Below, one piece after another: positions 1 through 13,253 of a stretch of DNA of 64,000 nucleotides. The stretch's first letter is position 1; the number at the start of each line of letters is the position of its first letter. Both the position numbers and the translations under genes were made by a program. The stretch comes from Citrus sinensis (Eukaryota; Streptophyta; Magnoliopsida; Sapindales; Rutaceae), in the NCBI RefSeq assembly GCF_022201045.2, contig NC_068559.1, positions 28,341,501 to 28,405,500 on the forward strand. Reading direction: 5' to 3'. The notes beneath the pieces were generated by a model. That model saw only the letters and a program-made list of their open reading frames with translations. It was not told the DNA's origin and did no database searches.

Positions 1-1569
1 CTTACCCTTTTCAAGCTGACCTATGTTGGAACAAGCTTGAATTGCAGTTAAGAAGGTCACTTCATCCATCTCCAGACAGTTCAAGTACATTTGATGAAAG
101 AGATTGATCGCCTCAAGTGAATTACCATTCTGGTAGAACCCACAAATCATAGAATTCCACGTGACAACACTTTTCTGTTGAATTCTCTCGAATAATAGGT
201 ATGCTAAATTCTTGAAACCACATTTGGAATACATATCAATCAAAGAACTCTGAACAAACTCATCTTTGCAGTCTATTTTAATGACAAGACCATGTATCTG
301 CAGACCAAGCTGCAACGAACCCACATTTCCACAAGCTGAGAGAGAACTTGCAACACTAAATGAATCTGGCATTAGACCCCACGTCTGCATCTGAACAAGA
401 AGTTCTAATGCCTCCTTCGACATTCCTTTCCGAGCATATTCTGATATGAGCATATTCCATGATAGAATATTCCTTTCTCCAATTGCATGAATAACCTTCT
501 CGCATTCACTCATTTTCCCACATTCAGCATAGAATTCTATCAATGCTGGCCCCAAATAATCATACTCGGGTCCCATACCTTTTCTGATAATCTGACAATG
601 AACTGACTTCCCTTCCCTAAGCCAGCCCAACCCAGCACAGGAACCTAAAACAGTAATCAAGGTTATCAAATTAGGTTCCTCTTTAACCTCCAGCATCTTA
701 ACAAAAGATTCTAAAGCCTTCTGAAACCAGCCGCTTCTATTGTAGCAAGAAATCATCGCTGTCCATGAAGTAGTACATCTTTTCTCAATCTTTACAAAGG
801 TTCTCTCTGCACTCAACAAGTCACCACATTTACTATACATTACAATGAAAGAATTACCCAAAGGTCCATCAATCTTAATTTTTCTCCTCAATACATGGCC
901 ATGAATCGACCTCGCAGGTCTTAAGGAACATAATTCACCACAAGCCTCAGCTAGGCTAAGCATTGTCACAAAGTCCGGCTCAACACCTTCACGCACCATT
1001 GAATGAAACATCTTCAACCCTTCACTGACATCCCCATTATCAAAATAACTAGCAATAATCGAACTCCACGAAACCACATCCCTACTCGTCATTTTGTCAA
1101 ACACTTTCCTAGCATCATCTAAACAGCCAAATTCACCGTACGTACAAAGGATTGAAGTCTGAATAACATCATCCTTATCAAACCCACATTTGATTATCCT
1201 TCCATGGACTTTTTCACCAGAACCCAGATCACCTAAACTTGAGCAGGCTCTCAAAACAGATGGGTAAATGAAGTTACTGATTGTGGCTTGCTCGCGTATC
1301 ATTTTATGGTAAAGTAAAATGGATTCTTCAAAGAAGTTGTTCCACATATAGCATTTGATGAGTACAGCCCACATGAAAGAATCAGGTTCTTTGAAAGTAT
1401 CAAAGACAAGTCTTGAAGATCGCAGAGAACCCATTTCAGCATATGACTCAATGAGCCTGGTGGAGGCTGGTGGGTCATAGTGAAGACCGGTGACCAAGAG
1501 GTGTGCATGGAGTCGTGTTAATTTTCTCAAGTTGGTGCATGATCTGAACAAGGGCATGTAACGAGTCAT
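1..1569 (-). CDS. Pentatricopeptide repeat (PPR) protein, At1g69350-like, N-terminal part; runs off the left edge
   Basis: The minus strand is open without interruption from an ATG at 1567-1569 to the window edge, giving 523 codons of an intronless gene. The protein starts MTRYMPLFRSCTNLRKL and then consists of tandem degenerate 31-36-residue PPR units, recognisable by repeated phrases such as DVVSWSSII, TSWTAMISCYN, NILSWNMLI and VVTWNSMICGF with intervening VHG/IHG helices. This is the P-L-S layout of plant PPR proteins, which bind organellar RNA and act in editing or processing. It matches my memory of Arabidopsis At1g69350, annotated as mitochondrial, so about a third of the protein and any C-terminal E or DYW domain lie outside the window. 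The upstream ATG-led frame ending near 1475 is a different frame and was not used. Family assignment is secure; the RNA target cannot be read from the sequence. Confidence 0.93.
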   Translation of the reverse strand, partial: MTRYMPLFRSCTNLRKLTRLHAHLLVTGLHYDPPASTRLIESYAEMGSLRSSRLVFDTFKEPDSFMWAVLIKCYMWNNFFEESILLYHKMIREQATISNFIYPSVLRACSSLGDLGSGEKVHGRIIKCGFDKDDVIQTSILCTYGEFGCLDDARKVFDKMTSRDVVSWSSIIASYFDNGDVSEGLKMFHSMVREGVEPDFVTMLSLAEACGELCSLRPARSIHGHVLRRKIKIDGPLGNSFIVMYSKCGDLLSAERTFVKIEKRCTTSWTAMISCYNRSGWFQKALESFVKMLEVKEEPNLITLITVLGSCAGLGWLREGKSVHCQIIRKGMGPEYDYLGPALIEFYAECGKMSECEKVIHAIGERNILSWNMLISEYARKGMSKEALELLVQMQTWGLMPDSFSVASSLSACGNVGSLQLGLQIHGLVIKIDCKDEFVQSSLIDMYSKCGFKNLAYLLFERIQQKSVVTWNSMICGFYQNGNSLEAINLFHQMYLNCLEMDEVTFLTAIQACSNIGQLEKGK

Positions 1570-2612
1570 CCCTTTTGTTTGTGGCAACTATGCTAGTTTT
1601 GCCTCTGTTGAGAGAGAAACCGAAGTCAAAGGTCAAAGCAGAATCTGTTAAGTTAGTTAATAACTGTTGGCGGACAAAAAGCGCATCCCCTAGTAGGTGC
1701 ATTCAGTTGTTTATTTATGCATTATTCTTACTATTATACTTTTGACTCAATGTTTTCTCCAATAGGAAGGAAAACTTAGTTTACTCTGTTAATTGTTATG
1801 ATTTCATTAGCAATGACGGTCCTCGTTTTAACTAAAGAAGAGAAGAACAGATGCTCAAAAACAATGTCGTTTACGCATTTAAATTCGTGTTTTTTTTTTT
1901 TTTGGTTTAACATGATTATCAAAAATTTATTAAAATGACAAATCCCTCGGAAACTCATATAACGACAATAGTAATGAGGTGGCCGCCGAATTTAGTCGAG
2001 TGATTTTCAATTAATTTTATTTTCTAATTATCTAAGAATTTAAATGTTATTCATCCTTGTCTTAAAAAAACAAAACAACTAAGGATATCCTTGTTTTCTT
2101 TCCTAAGATGACAAGAATACTATTCAACAAGAATAAAAAAAAAAGATAAGCACAGTAGAGACTGGATCGAAGTTCATACTCCAATTTGATAAACTGCGGC
2201 AGCAAAGAGCAAGGCAAATTGACTATTTCTTGTATTTTAAACAAAGGTACATACTTGCTGATTTAAATAAAGATGTACAGGGATCGTATTGTTCATAGTA
2301 GAATTTTGAAGCCTCTTGATCTCATGAATGACGTTCATTTACAAAAACAAAAATAAAACTTTTGATCCTCAGAGGGCAGTCGAATTACTACATGATCGCC
2401 TTTTCTTTTAGCTTAGGTGCAGCGGTTGTTATGGATGGCCCCATCCGACTTCCCAATAAAACAAAAATACAGGGTATGCAGAAATCGGAATCGTATACAA
2501 GCAGGAGCTAATGTCAGAATGGACATGCATTAGAGGACTATGTTCTTGAGCTCTAGATCCGGCAAAAATCAACTCGCGCAAATAGGATTGCAGACATCAT
2601 TCATTTTAAGCA
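1570..2612. other. Intergenic: 5' flank of the PPR gene and 3' flank of ClpF
   Basis: No coding pattern is visible on either strand. The DNA is AT-rich with T and A runs near 1890-1910 and 2137-2146. The stretch from about 2380 to 2612 probably contains the 3' UTR of the ClpF gene. Nothing repetitive or structured stands out. Confidence 0.5.
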
Positions 2613-4972
2613 TTACTGCAGCTCCTCATCTTCTGGATCTGTGGGAACTTCATATCGAGGCCTGTTGTACTTCTCTCGCAGCTGCTTGATTGGGATGAAA
2701 TCTCCAGCTGTATCCGTCCCGTAAAACAGGAAAGAAATATAGGGATGATCAAACCTTGCCTGTGAATTAAGTACAGCCCACAAATAATCAGGAATAAAAT
2801 AGTAGGGTTGCAGGGCGCAACTTTCATGATTTTCAGAAATCTACTCACCATGTCTGGTTGGTCAGAAGCCAACAAATTCTCCTCAGCAACTGCAGTAATG
2901 TAAAACCATTCCATATTCCATGAGTTCAACAGAGCATTAGCATAGAAAAACAGCAAGATCCAAAACAGGATATTGCAATCTAAAAGCATTTACAGTCATG
3001 CCTCTAAGTCTGATATTATGCTATTACAAAGTTGAATACTGATAACAATGCTGACAATGTGCCTTTTGTACAGAACTAAAAGGCAACTTATATCTCTAAG
3101 GAGTTGGATCAAGCAAAATGCAATTACCATAAGCGACCAGTATATTGGGGTCAGCATGTACGTCAACCAAGACCTAATAAGGGGGAAGAAAATGAAAAGG
3201 CATGATCAGAGATAGGAGAAGCAAGCATTGTGAAACTTCACAAGAAGCAAAAATTACAGCGAAGGATTAGGGAGTAAACCTCAAAATTCCATTCAGAAGA
3301 AACATTTGTATATCAAAAATATTGAGGAAAATGTTCATCTTATGATACAAATGAAACTAAAGTAACCAAACACAAGGTTAATGAACCTGATAAAATGGCT
3401 GACTAGGACCTTGTTGCAACTTTTCCACTTGTGCAATTTCCATCCATGAACTAGATTCACAGCAAACTGGATCCATACCACAAATCACAGCTCGATATCC
3501 TAAAACCATAACATGAGATTTCAGCAACATTTACAAGCAGTGAAAAGGAATAAGAGAACGGTGTAGCCAACTCTCATTTCTACTTTTTGCATCCGATCCT
3601 CTGAACTTCGACTGAGACTGACCAAGATTATGAGGCAGTTGATATCCCGTTCATAATAAATGATTACAACTGGGAAAGAAGTACATCTATATTGTACAAG
3701 TTAACATATGTGCTTAAGTCACACTTAAAAGCACAAATAAGTAAATAGAGGAAAAGTTGATTCATCCAATGAAAGGCATATTGTTACCAAAAATTTTATG
3801 ATTCACTTTCTGCCCTAAACGAAATGCAAATCGTGCATTTTCAAACGCCAGAGCTGTTGCCGAGGCAGCCAAAGACTCTGCCTCCAGTTTGCAAATTTGA
3901 TCCCGTAGGTCAGCTGCTAAAGCATAATTCTCACTGTCAATTGCTTTCTGCAGATCTGCACTGCAAGGAGAAAAAGGAAAAAATAAATAAATAAACAATC
4001 AGTCCAATAAAAGTCTCATGTTGAATCAACATGCCACAAAACTACAGTGGAAACACGGCTTGACTTACCGTAGACGTATGATACTTAAAGCCTTATCTTG
4101 GGCTTCACTCTTTGAGGATAATCCCCTTTTCGCTTCTAGCTGCCTAGATATTTCTTCCTCCACCTTCCAAGATGAACACCTATTAAATATAGTTCGCAGT
4201 TCATAGAATAGGAAGCTAATTCACATGCACATGATCATATGTTAATGCAGGCAAGAGCACAATTTTAAGATGTTCGAAATTAGAACCCCATAAGCCTACT
4301 TACCAGCAGTCTTGCAAAAATGAGATATAATAGTCAGAGTAAACACAAATATCACAACTTTCAAGGAGATTTGAATGTCACAACAAGTGAAAAACTTGCT
4401 TCTGACCAAGTCCTCAAGTAAGGTAATGAAAGGAAACATTCTCCAAATGAGTGTTTTCTTACATAAACAAAATGATAAATCTAACCTCAGTAAGCTTGTT
4501 TCTCAATTGTTGTGCAATGTCGTATTCCTCCATGTTTAAAGCACACTGCAATTTCACGAAACCAAAACAACTAAATCTTGTTAACACAACCCTCAATCTG
4601 GGAGAAACATTAAACCATTTCACCTTGTATAAGCTGTCAAACCTGCACTCGAGTTGCCAAATCTAGCTGAAAAAAGAAAAACAGTATATCCTCGTTAGCA
4701 CTTTCACTACGCTCTGAGCTTGCATCCAATCCCTGGTCACTACCTCCTTTAAACAGCCATCCAGCATTGGCCCTCAAGTTTCTTTGTCTTAATAGATTAA
4801 AAGTAACTCTTAAGTGTAAGCCTTGAACAAATTGATGACAAAAGCATGGCCGATCAATCCCAATTCGGCTTTTCTCTAATAGCTTGAAATGCCTTCTCCA
4901 CAAAGCAGGTGACCCATAAAACCCACCATTCCCGGAGGTTGTTAGCGTGCTTAATGACAGAACTTGCACCAT
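2613..4972 (-). CDS. CLPF: ClpF-like chloroplast Clp protease adaptor (UVR + YccV-like domains), 8 coding exons
   Basis: Coding exons on the minus strand are 4972-4643, 4545-4486, 4163-4069, 3960-3788, 3499-3387, 3173-3128, 2889-2849 and 2759-2613; they sum to 1005 bp (334 residues) with all phases consistent. Residues 1 to about 75 are hydroxylated and basic, as in a plastid transit peptide. A UVR motif (DLQKAIDSENYALAADLRDQ) lies near residues 163-190, followed by a YccV/HspQ-like domain from about 210 that includes YRAVICGMDPV and YISFLFYGTDTAGDFIP. Arabidopsis ClpF (At2g03390) has the same layout; it works with ClpS as a binary adaptor that recruits substrates such as glutamyl-tRNA reductase to the stromal Clp protease. 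An intron probably lies in the 5' UTR, with a donor near 5539 (AG|GTGAGC) and an acceptor at 4981 just before the ATG. The acceptor of exon 3 was chosen at 4164 because it gives the family sequence TEVEEEI; an upstream AG near 4180 breaks it. Confidence 0.93.
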
Positions 4973-5503
4973 ATTTTAACCTGGAAATGAAACTTTATAT
5001 TACAATATGAGCAAAACCAGCTGCCAGTCTTCACATCTAAACCCACATTCTTTTTTTTTTTAAAAAAAAAAAAAAACCTCAATTGTCAATTCAGGATCGT
5101 CGGAAAATCTAAAAAAAAAAAATTATTATTTTAAAGAGTTATTGTCTTTCTCCGAGCTACCACAAGCTTAGGGGGGAAAAGAAGCTTAAAATTACACGGA
5201 GGCCATCTTAATTCTTATGATGAAATTACCGAAGCATTATTGGGTACTTGAGCAGTAAAACAGACATGAATATTAGCAATAGCTCCCTTTGGTTCAATTG
5301 TACTGAACCCCAATTCAAAAATAATAATAACAATAAATAATTAAAAGCCAGTTGAGTTTTAGTGTTCTGCACAATGAATACATCATTCGATTCTGCCACT
5401 ACGTTTTTATCGACTTAATGTTGAATTAGAAGCGTCGAGAAGTAACGGAAGAACAGTTTCAATCCTTCACTCTTACTAAAAAGTAGAAGCAGAATAAGAA
5501 AAG

Positions 5504-5535
<32 letters not shown>

Positions 5536-5560
5536 CTCACCTGAAAGCTGATGCCGCGAA
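4973..5560 (-). other. Probable 5' UTR and 5'-UTR intron of the ClpF gene
   Basis: An acceptor (TTTCATTTCCAG) ends at 4981, eight bases before the ClpF ATG. A good donor reading CTTTCAG|GTGAGCTC on the minus strand sits at about 5539. The short exon upstream is purine-pyrimidine biased, with a (GAGAAA)n-like run at 5503-5535 on the plus strand, which is CT-rich on the sense strand as is common in plant leaders. The exact transcription start cannot be told. Confidence 0.55.
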
Positions 5561-6921
5561 GCAACAGATAACTGCTCGAGAAAATCCAACTTTCGTCCTC
5601 AAAAAATAAAGTTCGTTAACAAATATCAAAAAAGAATTTGGGAATGGCCGAATACGATATCGGTCCCTTAAAGATTTTAATTTCTCAAATAAAGACATAA
5701 TTGTTCTATTTTTATATGAAGGTAAAAAAAAAGAGTCCCCATCTGTGTGTCTCCTTAATCCGATCATCTTTCGAAATGATCAAATTAGTATCCATAGACT
5801 AATCTCCCCTTGAAATGATGAAATTCAAAAAATTTTATTTTGATCACACACCACGGCAGTCAGCATGTATGATGTAACTAACTTTTAATCATTTTTTCAG
5901 TCTTTTTTTTTTTTTAGAGATATCACAGAATATTAGGATCCATGTGTTATTACCCAATGTCAGATTTCTTGACACGTATTATGCTTCAAACGAACCCAGT
6001 GCCTCGTGATTTTTCCTTTCATATTATATATGGGGGCGGAAAAAACTTACGTGTCTTTACCACTTCAGATGGGGCATCTCAAAAATATTTTGTGATATGA
6101 TAAAATTGTGAGATAAAATAAATCTGATTGCAAAAATCTATTGATATTTTTAATATTAAATCTGATAAAATCCCACCTTATGCATAACCGATACTCTTAC
6201 CACATGTCAAAACATCATTTGACAATCCCTACAATTCTTTCTCGTGGGGGCAGGGCCTGGTAGCTATTCACCCTTCCACGTCAGATGATCGTACGTACCC
6301 CTCCCTGCACACTTATGTGGACGGTTACTAAATAGTCCAATGATGGTTAGGGTTTCATTTGAGATAACCATAAGGGTCTTAGTGATAATTGCTTTGTGTT
6401 TATTCATGGATTTTTCAGACATGATCACACTAATTCATTATTACCACTATGTTATCTTTACAATTGTTTGGTAAACGTTACCCCAAAAAGAAAAATTGTC
6501 AAGCTTTCAATTGCATTTCATAGAATTAGATCAACTTGAATTAAATTATGCTAAAATGGCCAGGCAGAGTCACATTGTACAAAGAAAGATTGTTTAGAAA
6601 AGAATGTGAAAATAATTCATATTTGGCAACAAATGGTCCTCACAAAGTCAAGCACCCAACCATAAACAAAGCTCAAATCACCTTCAATTATTATTTTGAG
6701 AATTATCCAAGATGATACAAAAGGGAACCAACTTATTTCCATCAGGCACAGACAAAGATCATTGCTCAACATATTTCATGAAAAAATAAATAAATAAAAC
6801 ACTAATTGTACAGGAGTAAACACCCAAATACAATCCCCTTCCCCTACTCAAGACAACAAAAATGATAACAAATGAGAAATCACTGCTTCATCCCCGGGTG
6901 GTGAACTGTTTTGTGTGATTC
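5561..6921. other. Intergenic between ClpF and the macro-domain gene
   Basis: The two genes point the same way (minus), so this holds the ClpF promoter and the 3' flank of the macro-domain gene. I see no coding potential, no terminal repeats with target duplications and no RNA gene. The last roughly 200 bases before 6922 are probably 3' UTR of the macro-domain gene. Confidence 0.5.
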
Positions 6922-9900
6922 TTACGGTCGTTGATATACATATTTTGTTCTAGGGTCCACAATAAGACCCTTTCCCCCATTCACTTCCAAATCATGCCTG
7001 CATCAAACGCATTATAGCAATTCTGGAATCAATTTTCGTTATTTCTACTTTGATCATTAGGACTATCCACTGAAAAAAATGGCATGCAAGACATAAAATG
7101 TGAAGTAGAACCACTGTGGAACTAAGAACGGGAAAACTCACTGAAAGACAAAGTCAGGAATGGTCAACTGCTCACGAGGAACATATCGGAAGAGTTGCAG
7201 AAGCCGATCAACATATACCACTTTCTTCCAGACCTGGAGAGTGCAATTAGTTTCCAAAACAAATTCAGAAACAGTAAGCCTTCATAAAAGTTTTTCCCCC
7301 CTTCCTTTTGGGTGAAAGAAATAATAGGTTTCAATGAGAAACAATTTCAGACATACCACATTGTCCACCAACAATTGCAGTGTAAAAATGGTAGCCTTCA
7401 AGTGAAAAGTAGGGTGAAGAACATATATTGCCTGCAAGAGCACATAGGACAATCAGAACCAAAATTCACAATGTGTTTTCTTGTTAAAGGGAGGTCATTA
7501 ATGTTGCATACATGGAGGTTGCGTTGGTGTTTCCGACCAAGTACTTGTTGTAATCTTCTCATCCATCCCAAGTCCGGTTGCCTGTTATTCCAGAAACAGA
7601 TGGTCATAAAGTGGACAAAGTAGGACTAGAAAAGAGGACTAAGAAACTCGAGCATTGGTGAGTCATTCAATTGGAAAAAGCCACAACACATTGCAAAAAA
7701 TGGCAAACCAACTTTGCAAGCATGATTGCAAGTCCGCAATGTAATACTTACAGCTGCAGAGAAGCTGCAGAGTGAAAATACACAATAGAATAAGGCTTCT
7801 GAATCAAGGGCTCAAATTCCTGAAATTTGACAATCAACAATTGTCTCTGTTTGTCAGCAATCATATAAAAGTTCAATAAGGGAAAAAACCACAGGAAAGA
7901 CAAGTAAACAATTACCAAAGCCAAAAACATTAAAAGTTCATAGATCCGAAATCTTCAGCTGAAGTGACTTGTAACTAGATTACCTTCACCACATAGAGCA
8001 CAAAACGCTCAAGATCAAGACATCGTAGCAAAAAGTGCGCTCCCACAACCACCATTACAGGACGTCCCTCACTGTCGACTCCACCACGGTAACTGAAATA
8101 GAAAGAGTAGAGCTAACTTGATATTATATCCAACACAAGACCATCAATCACCAAAAGCACGTGAAGTGTTGATAAAGTGTGCACATGAAAAGAAATATGA
8201 TGAAGACAAGGTTTGCCAATTAATGAAAGTGGATTACCACCTGAACACTTAACCGTCAACACCAATTATCTAGCCCAAAAGGGTGAATTTTGAGAACCAG
8301 ATAATGCATGAAAGGCATAAAAATCCGCAAAAGCAAATACAAGCTGAAGTAGGCACACAAACCATAGATGTACAGATGCTTACACAATTTTCATCTCTGC
8401 AATTTCAGAAAGATTAAGAGAATTTGCTTTGGCGAGGTATCTAGAGTGTAGCGAGTATTCTTCAGCAGCTGACAGTGGAGGTCCACCTAGGTCACCAAAC
8501 CCAAGCATTTTAGCACAATTCCAACCACTTTGAGCTTGAGCAGTTTTTTCCCATTGCTCCTTGCGTCTTTGATCTGGATCTTTAATTAGGGACATAAAGG
8601 CAGGATCCAAATATGAATCCAAGTATGACGAGTTCCTGTAAGAATAACAAACATCCACTTAAGACATTTGATAGTTTTCCTTCAGTCCAGCTAGTAATAG
8701 TCTCATTGCTATGATGCATAAATATAAGAGTATAAGAAACAAATAGAACAAAGCTGACTCATCAAACAAAGAAGGCCAAGTTACGGTAAGAGCAAACAAA
8801 AGCTCGAAGAGCAACATGCACACTTTCAAAAAATCATCTATAGCTTAAAGAAGAAAACAACGTAAATAGAAAGAAAAAGCACATAATATTTACAACAAAA
8901 TCAAATTAACCGACCTTCGTATCAAGCCAACATCACTAACAGGAGGTTCAACTGGAGCTTTGGGAGGCTTTGGAATATTCTTTTTGGGCAATGGCTTTAT
9001 TCTGATCTTACGTTCATCTATAATTGTCTCACCATTTTCATCCCCAACATCAGCGGGAAGCTTCGAAATGGCCACCTCCTCCTCATGTTTATCTCGAGGA
9101 AAGTAAAGTGGAAGCAATCTACATTGTGAATAATATTAAAATACATATATTTCTAAACCTACAGAATTACTAAAAAATACATCAATTACAGAAATAATAG
9201 CAATAGCTAAGAGAAACAGTGGTCTTATACCAACTTAAAATCTAAAGAAGGGACATATCTTGCACCAGCAAGGTAATAATATAAATCTGTAGTACACTAC
9301 CTTTTATATATCTCTGTATCTGATGCTGTGGTTGTGCAGAAAACAACAGCACTGATTTTATCTTTCTGCTTCTCGAGAAACCGTCGTACAGTCCCTTAAC
9401 ATAAAGTGAAAAAAAGATGGAAAACAATGAATGCCAGGAAGCACACTAGACCTTCAAGATGCACCCATTAAAACATTAATTCACAAGAACAAAGGTATAA
9501 GTACTTTGACCTTTCTATAAACACATAAGCAACATTTACACCAATGGATGCACATGACCTAAATGTCACAAATTCATTAGATGGAGATTTATGAAGCTCA
9601 TGAAACATTAATGGTTTCATGGCTTCTTCTATAAAATTTGAAGTTAAAGATCTATTAGATGAAGAGACGCCCTCAAAGAAAAGTACTAATGTCACAACCA
9701 TTGTATTGGTATGGGATTGGTTTAATACTTAAATAACTGACACCATTTTTAAGGCTTTTTTTTTAAAAAAAATATTTAATAAGAAAAGCATTTCAAACTT
9801 TTGGTCATTAGCATTTAAATTCAAAATTTCAGCAATGCAATTTTACTTATCAAATAATTTAAAATTAAATTTCTGCAATGCCCAAACATTCCTCATGCCT

Positions 9901-11874
9901 CAAAAACATCAAAAGAATCAAGTGAACCATGATAAAAACGGATAGGGTAAGTTCTCACTAATTGCCACATGCGCAGCCGGTTCACGTGGATAGTTTTTAG
10001 CCTCTGTGTATATACAGCCCATAGCAATGCTGCATTCATGTGTGAAGCAGATATAAGTTTCAGGTTTAATAAGACCATAGGAGAATCAAAATAATTCCAT
10101 AAGTTGCATGAAAGAAAATGATGTACCATAACTACCACAATACCTCTTAAGCCCATTTTCAATAAGAAGTTCAAGGCAAGACCGGTAGCAGTGACTAAGA
10201 GCATTCTCTGCAGCAGTATGATATTTTACAGCATACTTGGGGCCAACAGTATGGATAACCCTCCTAAAATCATCATTTAAAAAAGGGGGAAAAATGAATT
10301 TTCCAGTAAATACAGAAATTTTATGAATTTAAAACAACGCATAGAAAATGTCAAAGGTCTCCAGATATAATTGAAAACTAAGTGCATGAGATGGCATAAT
10401 ACAATACTTATATTATTACCAACAGCCTAGGCAAGAAAAGCATAAAATTTGCCAATGCAAAAACTTGTGTATTGCATATACTGATGCATTCTCAATGTCT
10501 CTGATGTCCAAAGCACACTACTGAAGGCAATGGAGTACCCAAAAAAGAAAAAAAAAAGGCCTCTAAATGCTTTTACAGATTCCACTCATTTTACTCTGCA
10601 TGTATGAAAATGCATCAACATCAAACCTGGCAGGAAGATCATACGCATTAGTAACTTTTGCCATCCCCGTTCGGCATCCACCCTGCCAGGAAACAGAAAG
10701 TACATCAGGTCAATCCCAGTCCGAACTATCTATCTTCCAACAATGTTGTTAACGATTAGACAGCCAATCTTCCAAAAAATAAGGCTTCAAATAAAACCAG
10801 CATATCAAGCACTATTTAACATCCTATGTTCTCACATCTGGGAATTACATCCAAATTTTGAACTAACAGATAAGCAATGAAAGTATAACAGATGTATCAT
10901 GGCCATAACCAATTGACATTGCATAGAAATGGAAAAATATTAGAAACAATTACAGAAAAGCAAACAATTCTAGTTAGCATACCAATGTTGCACATTCTTC
11001 AGCAAGACCAGGCCCAGCTGCAGCATGCAAACCAGGGCTGCTGTGTGCTTCATCCAAGTTCTGTCAACAACCCGCAAAAGTATCAGATCAGTAATGAAAT
11101 GTATTAGATAAGGTGATGGATTGGCTGGAATATACACTTCCTGAAGGGTCATCCAGCTTTTCTAATCACTCCTCAAGAAAGGACTTTCCTAGGATAGTCA
11201 TCCCATGGGCATGGTATACTCATCAAAGTTCTAGCGGAAGGCAACAGTGAGATTAATATTACAGTGCATTGTTGAACACAAATATATATACTAATACCAT
11301 TTTCCATAATGGCTGTGATTCAAAAAAAGCAAAAAAAAAAAAATTCAGATTAATTGAAGCATGTAAATGAGCCCAACTCATACAAGCCAAGAATAAATCT
11401 ATTGGTAGCAACATATTTCCAAAAGACAAAACTGCTGAAAAGCATGACTACATAGCATAAGACACATAAGTAAGATGGTTAAATGCTGTCCACACCACAA
11501 TCATCAAAGAATTAGAAACCAAACAAGGTTGAATAAGGTAACTAGTTAGTGCTCACCTCGTTTGTAGAATTCACAACAGTATCAACTTCCAGATTCCAGG
11601 GGTTTCCTCTCCACAAGTATATCTTCGAATTAATCTCATGATCCACCGGAAACCTCGAAACCATCCCATTGCCACTACTTTCTGCCCCAGAAGAAGAGGC
11701 TAAGGGATCAGCAAAATAAGAATTAGAGAATGAAGGATCTTCACTCTCATAATCCAACGACAGCCTATGCTCTGCATCACTCCACCGTGGAACTTGATCT
11801 AAAGTCACCACAGAATCCCCACTATCACTTGGTAATCCTCCCCGCGGCGTGGCTGTAGCCACAGGCCGGTACAT
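6922..11874 (-). CDS. Macro-domain plus CRAL-TRIO protein (GDAP2-like, Appr-1''-p processing family), 14 exons
   Basis: Minus-strand exons are 11874-11557, 11060-10983, 10682-10627, 10263-10144, 10029-9959, 9394-9301, 9118-8915, 8635-8384, 8092-7984, 7819-7752, 7581-7512, 7431-7357, 7233-7142 and 6997-6922, summing to 1683 bp (560 residues) with all phases matching. A macro domain spans about residues 85-245 and includes LWRGNPWNLEVDTVVNSTNE, the glycine-rich GLHAAAGPGLAEEC and the segment GGCRTGMAKVTNAYDLPARR. A CRAL-TRIO (SEC14-like) domain follows at roughly 385-535 (VMVVVGAHFLLRCLDLERF, PYSIVYFHSA). The protein matches Arabidopsis At1g69340 along its length and animal GDAP2 in layout. Macro domains bind ADP-ribose or related ligands and CRAL-TRIO domains bind lipids; the cellular role of the plant protein is not established to my knowledge. 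The ATG at 11874 (MYRPVATATPRGG) is the first in frame; a longer frame upstream begins at a TTG. A 5'-UTR intron is likely, with donor near 12269 and an acceptor candidate near 11999. Confidence 0.94.
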
Positions 11875-13253
11875 GTTTGCCACCCCCAATTAGAATGTTA
11901 CTTTCCTTCTCAAATCCAATCCCAAAATTTTAAAAAAATTTTAATGCTCCAGAAGAACTTTAGAACATGAAACCAAACTAATCAAACAAATTACCCTGCA
12001 AACAACAGATTGAAAACCTATATCATCATTAAATACTAACAAAAACACATAAGATCCGAACTCAACCACAAACTCGATAAACAAAATAAACTAAACCCTC
12101 TTTGTTAATGATCATCACCAATTACTTTATACAACCACCAAAAAAAAAAAAATTCCAGCTTGTACAATTACATTAATTGAAGCCCTAACATTAAAACAAT
12201 GAACAATAGCATCGAAAACACAAATTCAAAGAACCCTAAGCAAGTAAATTGAGGGGCAAAAGGAAACTTACCTGTGATTAGGGGAGTTCACAAAAAAAAA
12301 AAAAAATAATAATAATAACAATAATTTTGTTGATAAATTGATCTCGATGACGAGGGAAAATACAACTATTATTGCTGGGCCGATGAGCTTGCAGAGGCCG
12401 AAGCTCATTTGGCCAGAAATGAATCAAATGATTACTCGAGTTAAAATTGGAATTTGTCTTTTGTGGAATTTGACAAAACCACTCCTCCAATTTTCTATAA
12501 ATATCGCTAATGCCCCATCACTAGATACTATTTCTCAATGAACCCAATCGGTTTGGTCAATTCGGCAATTACAGGTAAATAATTGGCTAATCGTATATCC
12601 GCTGGGCAAGGATGGGGGGATTCATCGTCAAACAAAATTTTAAGGATCCACCACTGTCAGCCGCCGCTCGTTTACTGCCTCATCTTCGCCAGCCGCTGCT
12701 GGTCAGTCGTCACCTCATTCATCTCGCCGGCCGTTGCAGCCTCTCTCCGTCGTTGCTCTCGTGCCGGTGAAGGTGAGTACTGAGTTGTCAGTTGTTCAAT
12801 GCTTGTATTTTGTAATAGCAATTACATGTCTATTCTTTTACTAAATTAATATGCATGGCTGCCTGGTTCACTGGTTGGTTTGATTATTGGGAGTAAATAA
12901 CAATGTAATTGATATTTGATTGAGAAAAAAAAAATTAAGATGAAGCACAGCTGGTTCACTGTGTGTATTTGCATGTTGCAACTGCTGACAGATTTATTGC
13001 TATGTTGATTTATACATGGCAATATCCATTAGTATTGTGCAAGGGTGAAGGAAGAGGAAAGATAAATACAAATGTATTTGTGAAATGAACTCAAGAGCAT
13101 ACTGGCTCTGTTAGAATATTGGCATCATATGCATATCATCCGGAAAAACAAGAAAGAGACAGCTGATAATCTCTCCAGTAATCCTACAAAAAGAAACTAT
13201 TTCAGTTCTAAATGATGATTTCCTATGCAACAGTTGCTCCAAATTCAAATGCT
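11875..13253. other. Leader and promoter of the macro-domain gene, then intergenic DNA
   Basis: The part up to about 12500 is the probable leader, leader intron and promoter of the macro-domain gene; a donor-like CACAG|GTAAGTTTCC lies on the minus strand near 12269. A GC-richer stretch at 12600-12780 contains a 66-codon plus-strand frame, which has no recognisable domain and no clear splice partner. I do not call it a gene. Confidence 0.4.

Noticed and set aside
4018-4206. 62-codon plus-strand frame
   Set aside because: It is antisense to ClpF exon 3; the minus-strand reading gives the conserved family sequence with proper splice sites.
12583-12783. 66-codon plus-strand frame in a GC-richer patch between the macro and plastid genes
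   Set aside because: It has no recognisable domain and no convincing splice partners, and probably lies in regulatory DNA.
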